A DNA stretch of 64,000 bases from Polyporus tsugae (taxonomy: Eukaryota; Basidiomycota; Agaricomycetes; Polyporales; Polyporaceae). The position numbers and the translations under genes were made by a program. Within the stretch, counting starts at the first letter, position 1; the number at the start of each line of letters is the position of its first letter. The notes under the pieces were generated by a model. The model ran no database searches, was not told the DNA's origin, and saw nothing but the letters and a program-made list of their open reading frames with translations. Location: the NCBI GenBank assembly GCA_024305745.1, contig JAHRBS010000002.1, positions 2,604,001-2,668,000 on the forward strand, given 5' to 3'. Shown piece by piece: positions 58,534 through 64,000 of this stretch.

Positions 58534-60006
58534 TCATAGCTTCGCCTGCACGCTCACCACCTGCCCCTCTGCGCCTGTTCCGCCACCCGCGCCTGCCCTC
58601 TCCCAGCTCTCTGCCCACTCGATCATGCCCTTCACGAGCCGCTCGACGTCCTCACGCGTGTTGCCTGCGTGCAGGCACACGCGGATGCGATCCGCACCCT
58701 TGGGCACGGTCGGCCACGTGATGGGCCGCGCATTCAGTCCACGTATGCGCAGGTGCGCCGAGAGCGGGCACGGATGCGGGGTTAAGACGGGGACGATCGG
58801 CGTAGAAGGGTATTTTTGGTATTGGGCTGCGGATGCCGAGCTCGGGGAGGAAGCAGGAGAGTGGGAAGAAGGTGAGAGGTGCGGAGGAAGAACAAGGAGT
58901 GCGGGTGAGATGCGGTGGGTTGCGAGGGCGCGGCGAAGGGTGGTGAGGAAGTACGCGCTGAGGTCGAGGAGGTTCTTGGAGAGCTGAGTTGAACGGGTTG
59001 TTAGCGTGTATTCCTACACGGAAGTTGAGAGGGAGTGTGCACACCTTTTCAGCTTCGCCAGACTCAAGAAGGTCGAAGGAGCAGTCTGCGGCGATGATGT
59101 TGGCGTGGCTGAGCGAGGTGGTGTAGATCAGCGAGCGCGCATAGTTGAGCAGGTAGTCGCGGACGAGTGGGGTTATCAGGAGCACAGCTAGGAACAATTG
59201 TCTTCAGTCCCCGCTGCGTTATTGTTGGAACGTGGTGTGAGGGACATACCTCCAGTCCCAGCGAGGGCCTTGCCAAAGGTATGCAGGCGGGCAAACACCC
59301 GGTCCTCTAGACCGTAGGCCGCAACCAACCCGCGCCCTTGCGGTCCATACACGCCTGTCGAGTGCGCCTCGTCCACAATGACATAGCCGTTGCCTCTCGG
59401 TAAAAGGTCTTCAACGATCTGCACAATGTCCACCAAGGGTGCGAGATCCCCGTCCATGCTGTACAGCGCCTCCACCGTCACGAACACACTGCTCTCCCCG
59501 TCTCTCAATGCTGTATGGGACCCAATAAGAGCCTGGAGGACCTCGCGGAGCGCAGAGACTGAGTTGTGGGCGAACGCGACCCGCGCATTTGAATCGACGC
59601 GGGAGGCACGCATCCCGTCATACACAGACGCGTGTATGTGCTCGTCATAGACGATGGCGTCCCCCGGCTGAGGCACGCTGGAGAAGAAGCCGACGTTGGC
59701 GTCGAAGCCCGAGTTGAAGAGCAGCGCAGCGGGCGCACGGAAGAACGCCGCGAGGCGTGCCTCGAACGACGCGTGCGCATGCCCGATCACGAGCAGGCGC
59801 GAGCCACCTGAGCCGAGCACATATGGAGCGTCGTGAAGCTTGGCGAGGAAGCGGGCGCGGAGGTCGTCAGAGTGGGAGAGGGAGAGGTAGTCGTTGGTGA
59901 AGAAGTCGACGAGGTGATCGTCCGCGGAGGGGTCCGGAAGCCTGCGGCGGATGAGGCGCTTCTCGCGAGATGCGAGCGCGGCGTTGAGCTTGTCGTTGAG
60001 CGGCAT
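58534..60006 (-). CDS. 8-amino-7-oxononanoate synthase-like enzyme, copy 3
   Basis: Intact copy: exons 59250-60006, 59045-59187 and 58534-58983, 1350 nt, 449 aa. Exon 1 retains the family residues that copy 1 has changed (PGDAIVYD, RARFLAKLHD) and keeps the DEAHSTGVYG and HTFGKALAGTGG motifs. It has one suspicious private change, Ile for Asn in GGSRLLVIGHAH. Introns 1 and 2 and the middle of exon 3 (the variable region after PALLVLPPHL) differ strongly from copies 1 and 2, which are almost identical to each other there. So copy 3 is the older or less homogenised version in its 3' half, while parts of its exon 1 are identical to the others. By conserved residues it may be the best functional candidate of the three. 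Confidence 0.87.
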
Positions 60007-63000
60007 CGCGTTGGGCGTCGTCGGCGAGTTGTGCTAATCAAGAGTGAGGGTGTATGGGCGCACCTGAAGTTTCGATTTGTACCGTTGTACTAGTGTCCGC
60101 TGTGCATCCGGTCCCTCGGATTATTGACAGGCGCTTAGATATCGTCAAAAGTTCCTGTAGAACATATGCTGAGCTTTCTGAAGACAAAACGTCAATAACA
60201 TTCGCAGGTGTCTAAGGACGACTTACACCACGATCTAGGGCCTGTACATGGGGGTTCAGTGCAACGAGGTCGTTCAACGGTGAAACATATGACGAATGAC
60301 TTGGGGTCTGCGCCTGATGCGATCGTGCGATCTTGAGGGGGCGGGCAAGCACGGGAGACCGACAGTTTCGGAGCGTGCGGCGGATGAGACGGTGATTTGT
60401 CATAGTAACTGAGGTGGGTACACAGCGATCTACTGTAGTGGAGGTTGGGTCGAACGTGTTGTTGAACGAGGAGTCGAGGAATGACATGCCCGATGTGATC
60501 TGGCGATCGCGTGGGACCTTCGATCGCGCTCGTCTCTGGTCGCCTCTCGCAAAGTGTTCTCCCCTCGTCTCTCAGCCCATCTCCTCCTCTTTTCGACCTC
60601 GCCGGGCTCAGTTGTTACACATCCACACTCGCCGTTGGCCGTCTTGGCCCTCCCTCATTCCGCCTTTGTTCTCACTCTGCTGTGCCGTTAGTCGCCCGTT
60701 CATCCCATGTCTGCCAATGAGCTCATCGCTTCTCGTCCCACCCCACAGCTCGCCTCCTACTTCATACGGCGAACACTACGGTACATGCGGAGGCACGCAT
60801 CGCGGACAATCTCAGCCGCTCTCACCTCACCGCACAAGCAAGCTGCGTCAATGTCGACGCGGATGGCAGCGATGGCGAATCCGAAGGCTGGGGGCAACAT
60901 AATGTGCAAGGAGCGTCGACGGACGCGCTCCTTCGGGGGCCGCTGAATATCTACGAGTGCGGTGGTCAGTACAATGCCATACCGTGCACGTTCCCCCACC
61001 CCAAACCGTAGCCCGACGATACTCACCGTGAACATACAGCTACGGCCAACGGCCGGCATGCGTGCAGGACTGCAGACACAACGAGCGGGGTAAAGGTAGT
61101 GTCCGGCACACAATCAAAGGAACTAGGTGAGTACAGAGGGCGGAGCACCCAAAGACGGGTGTGTTGATACCCTCCCCATTGCCCTCCAGCTTTTATACCC
61201 TCTCGCCAACCGGCAGAACACTTCCGACGGCTTGCACCGCCCGCTGGGACGTCCCCGGCGCTGGGCCCCAAGCCTCGAGTGCGCCGTCTCGATTGTCGTC
61301 GGCTCGTACAACCGAGCTTCCCCATCTCCCAGCTGTCCCGCCCGTCCAAGCGCGCCAAGATACACATCCCCTGAGGCCTCGACGTGCGACGGGACGTGCC
61401 ACCCGCTTCGGATCTTGTGAAACGTCGCCCGCCCTGGCACGCTCACATTGTCGGGCAGGCTGTGGTCGCTGCCGGCTCCGTCCTGCATCGCGGGCTCGGT
61501 CACACCCTCCTCAACGGTAGCTGGGAGACGGCCTTCATGGCTGCAGTACGTACGTGTAATGAGTCGGCATTTACATCGTGCGCGTAATGATGCCGCCTCC
61601 CGCCCAGACTTTTTATTGGAAAGGCACGAGAATTCGGAATGCCACGGGCGGGCCATCTTGTGAGGGAAAGAACGGCTGGAGTTCGGCGTGACAGGTGCTC
61701 CGGCAGCGCACACGCCCTATCTCCCAACCCTCAGCCATCCCCCCGTGTTCCACTAGCGTCCAAGCCAACTTGGAGTACGTCGGCACCATCCACACTCGCG
61801 TCGGCTGCCATCCGAGCCGTTTCACGAAAACGCGTGAGACCCCCGACCTATGGTCCGCCCGGCTTGGCAGGTTCCTCGACTTCCGGTAAGTCGTCCCACA
61901 CCGGCTGCGCCGACTTCAGACGATCATGCTGACGTCTGTAAATGCAATTCAACGTCAGGGTGAGCTGCAACGAATGGCCGGGGTCGCGTTTTGTAGGTCA
62001 GGACCCGGAATATATGTAATAACTTTTGCTGTAGACGTCCGTTCGCGCGGAAATCGAGCGACAAGCATCCTTGTAGACCTATGCACCGTCCGAGAACGGC
62101 TTCGCGGCGATCCGAGGAGGGTGTGAAAACAGTGTTTTCATCGCGTTTTCATGGCTGCCCGGAATGTGCGGCCTCTCCAGCATCGGGGTCTCTTCGGAGC
62201 ACCATGGAGACTGTTTTTCTAGGCCCTATACGTCCAGTGCAACGCGTTTACTGCACTTGCCCCATCGGCCGACCATGTTTAGAAAATCACCTTGGGCGGA
62301 TTTCGTCGGCGGACGGGTGCAGATGGCGCGCACGCTCTTCCGCCGTTTCCCCCGCTTGGGACGACCGTCAGGCGACCGTGCACGACTGTTACTAACCCAG
62401 GCTGAGCACCAGGCATGCCATTTCAACAGGAGACGATCGCGAAGCCCCGGAACGGGGCACGTCGGTTCCGGGGTCGTACCGTGCACGCACTCGACTCCAA
62501 CCAACAACCGATTGCTTGATCCAACTTTCCGACGGTCAAGCTCAGGATGTCTCAACACAGTCTACTCGGGGGCGTCCAGTCAATTCGATTTCTGGGTGAG
62601 TACATCGACGGTCAGTCTGGGTCCATGGCGGGCTGCTGAAGCAGTCGCAGTGCAGCTGAGCATGCCGGGCGACGTTCGGGACGACCAATAGTGACGACTC
62701 TTACACAGTTGTTCCAGCCAAGCGTCGGGATCGACGCGCGTCTGTGGGCGGCGCATTCGCCGTTCTCAAGCGGCGTCGGTTCCGAGTCCGCTTCTCCACC
62801 TCCCCGGGTGCCCTGCACCGCCCGTCCAAGCAAGAGCTCGGTGTCCTCCGTCGAAACACGTCGCCCGAGTGGGAGACGGGCTGTTTCACTGCGCCCGGAT
62901 GGGCATTCTCGACCTCGCATGCAACAGGTTGCTGAGCAGCCCGGATGGGCTCGCTGAGGCTGAGTTTGCATGCCGACAACGACCCTCACGGTTCTCGCGG

Positions 63001-64000
63001 GCGAACGGGCCACGGCAGAGTTGCACGCGCTCTCCAAGGCCGCGCACCGATGAGCTGCTCCCAAGCGACGGCCCATCTGCATGCGCACGGGACTGCCGCC
63101 GGTCATCTCGCAAGGGACAGGAAGGTGCACGCGTCGGGCGCAAGCCGACGTGGAGAGCTACCCCATCGGAAGAAGTGCGAGCGTGCGGCACTGGCCGGCC
63201 GCCGCTCCACTTCTTCCAGGTAGGGCGGACCAGCGACCGGCCTCCGGAGTACTACTTAGTGCACGCGAGTCGGGATCGCTACGTAGACAAGAATGATCCC
63301 AGCAGTCGCGTTCCGTTGTTCATGCGTGCGCGTGCACCGAACATTCAAGCTTGCAAGTGCTGATCCGCATCACGTCCCAGGTAATTTACGACGGCCCCCG
63401 GCGCGCGCAAGCTTCATGGCCAAGGAAAGCATTGGCAACGCGATTGGCAGCGCGGATTGCGCCCGGGACCGTTGGCGAGCGGAAACGCGCCAAGAGGGCA
63501 GGAACACCGGTCGGGTGAGCGGTGTTTGTCGTTGTGTTCGTTTGCGTGTGGGTGCTGATCGATGATCCGACGCTCTAGGTCGTCTCCGCGCGTATCACAT
63601 TGTGTTCTGGACGAGTCACGATTGCCAAGGGAGCTCCTCTCCGCCCACCGTGCGCTGTGCGCCGTCAGGGGGCTTATTGCGGTGCTGTACGCCTTTGTCT
63701 CGGTTTGTCCTTCGTGTGCGCGCAGGCTGGGGCGACGAGGTCAAAGACGAGATATCCGACAGGCCGTGCATTGTTCACCTCCGAAGACAGGCGAGACCAC
63801 GCGAATGGAACCGTCTCGTGAGACGGTGTTCCATGTCTCCGCCAAGATGGTCTGAAACTCGGAAGGCAGACTTGGAAGCTCAGCCGAGGCAGCATCAGGC
63901 GCGCGCAACGCTTCCACAGAGTATCATCCGATACTTCCGACCCGCAATATCTGCTGGCCCGCAACTGTGCTCATGATCCGGCCGCGGGTCTAGATTGTAA
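60007..64000. other. Spacer of unit 3, no supported gene
   Basis: Counterpart of the spacers of units 1 and 2, truncated by the window end. It contains the 68-bp inversion and 34-bp deletion. No supported coding sequence. Confidence 0.5.
60853..60920 (+). other. 68-bp inverted segment between GTCGAC palindromes
   Basis: The sequence between and including two GTCGAC hexamers reads as the reverse complement of the corresponding 80-bp segment in unit 1 (44204-44283) and unit 2. The 12-bp length difference is exactly one copy of the ggattcgccatc repeat, present twice in units 1 and 2 and once here. Confidence 0.9.

Larger units (their letters stand above)
57545..64000 (+). repeat. Tandem segmental duplication, unit 3 (cut by window end)
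   Basis: Third copy, running past the window end. POP5 and the oxoamine synthase are both intact. The unit carries a 68-bp inversion (60853-60920), a 34-bp deletion (at 60769) and a rewritten stretch near 63085-63230. It alternates between resembling unit 1 and unit 2. Confidence 0.88.

Noticed and set aside
40690..64000. Transposon or rDNA-type array as cause of the triplication
   Set aside because: No terminal repeats, target-site duplications, transposase, reverse transcriptase or rRNA sequence was seen; the units contain ordinary spliced host genes.

Overview
The window is nuclear DNA of a filamentous basidiomycete, most likely an Agaricomycete of the Polyporales type. The genes are split by many 47-75 nt GT-AG introns, often with CTRAC-like branch sites. 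The gene content fits: DUF6534 membrane proteins, F-box/WD40 fusions, single-copy fungal housekeeping genes. No bacterial, plasmid, phage or CRISPR feature was seen. All calls come from manual translation and splice-site reading; none was checked against a database.

Layout. 1-3.15 kb: no gene I can support. 3.15-12.07 kb: four ordinary single-copy genes: GUP1-type MBOAT acyltransferase (-), casein kinase 2 regulatory subunit (+), a DUF4139-family protein with a poly-Gln tract (+), and a triple ZZ zinc-finger protein (+). 12.67-25.2 kb: accessory block with three DUF6534 membrane-protein genes on the minus strand (D, A, B), a POP5 pseudogene, an intact F-box/WD40 gene and WD40 relics. 26.35-35.2 kb: a TBC-domain Rab-GAP (-), a divergent COA6-like mitochondrial assembly factor (+), and an unrecognised acidic Ser/Pro-rich protein (+). 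36.7-41.6 kb: an inverted copy of the accessory block (DUF6534 C, F-box/WD40 pseudogene, intact POP5). 40.7-64.0 kb: an ~8.4 kb unit carrying POP5 (RNase P/MRP subunit) and a convergent alpha-oxoamine (8-amino-7-oxononanoate) synthase gene, present three times in tandem. The third unit runs off the window end.

The history is the most interesting part. A module [DUF6534 -> <- F-box/WD40 | POP5] exists in two opposite orientations flanking the TBC/COA6 region. The two copies have lost different genes: POP5 is dead and F-box/WD40 alive on the left, the reverse on the right. The right POP5, with its oxoamine synthase neighbour, was then triplicated. The three units are mosaics of one another, consistent with gene conversion. 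One synthase copy is dead through a 116-bp microhomology deletion that removes a splice donor, and unit 3 carries a 68-bp inversion between GTCGAC palindromes.

At gene level, the DUF6534 paralogs share about 22 tiny exons, including exons of 10, 14 and 16 nt. The CK2 beta gene appears to have a 4-nt exon and a start codon split by an intron. The ~5.9 kb spacers of the triplicated units hold no coding sequence I could support.
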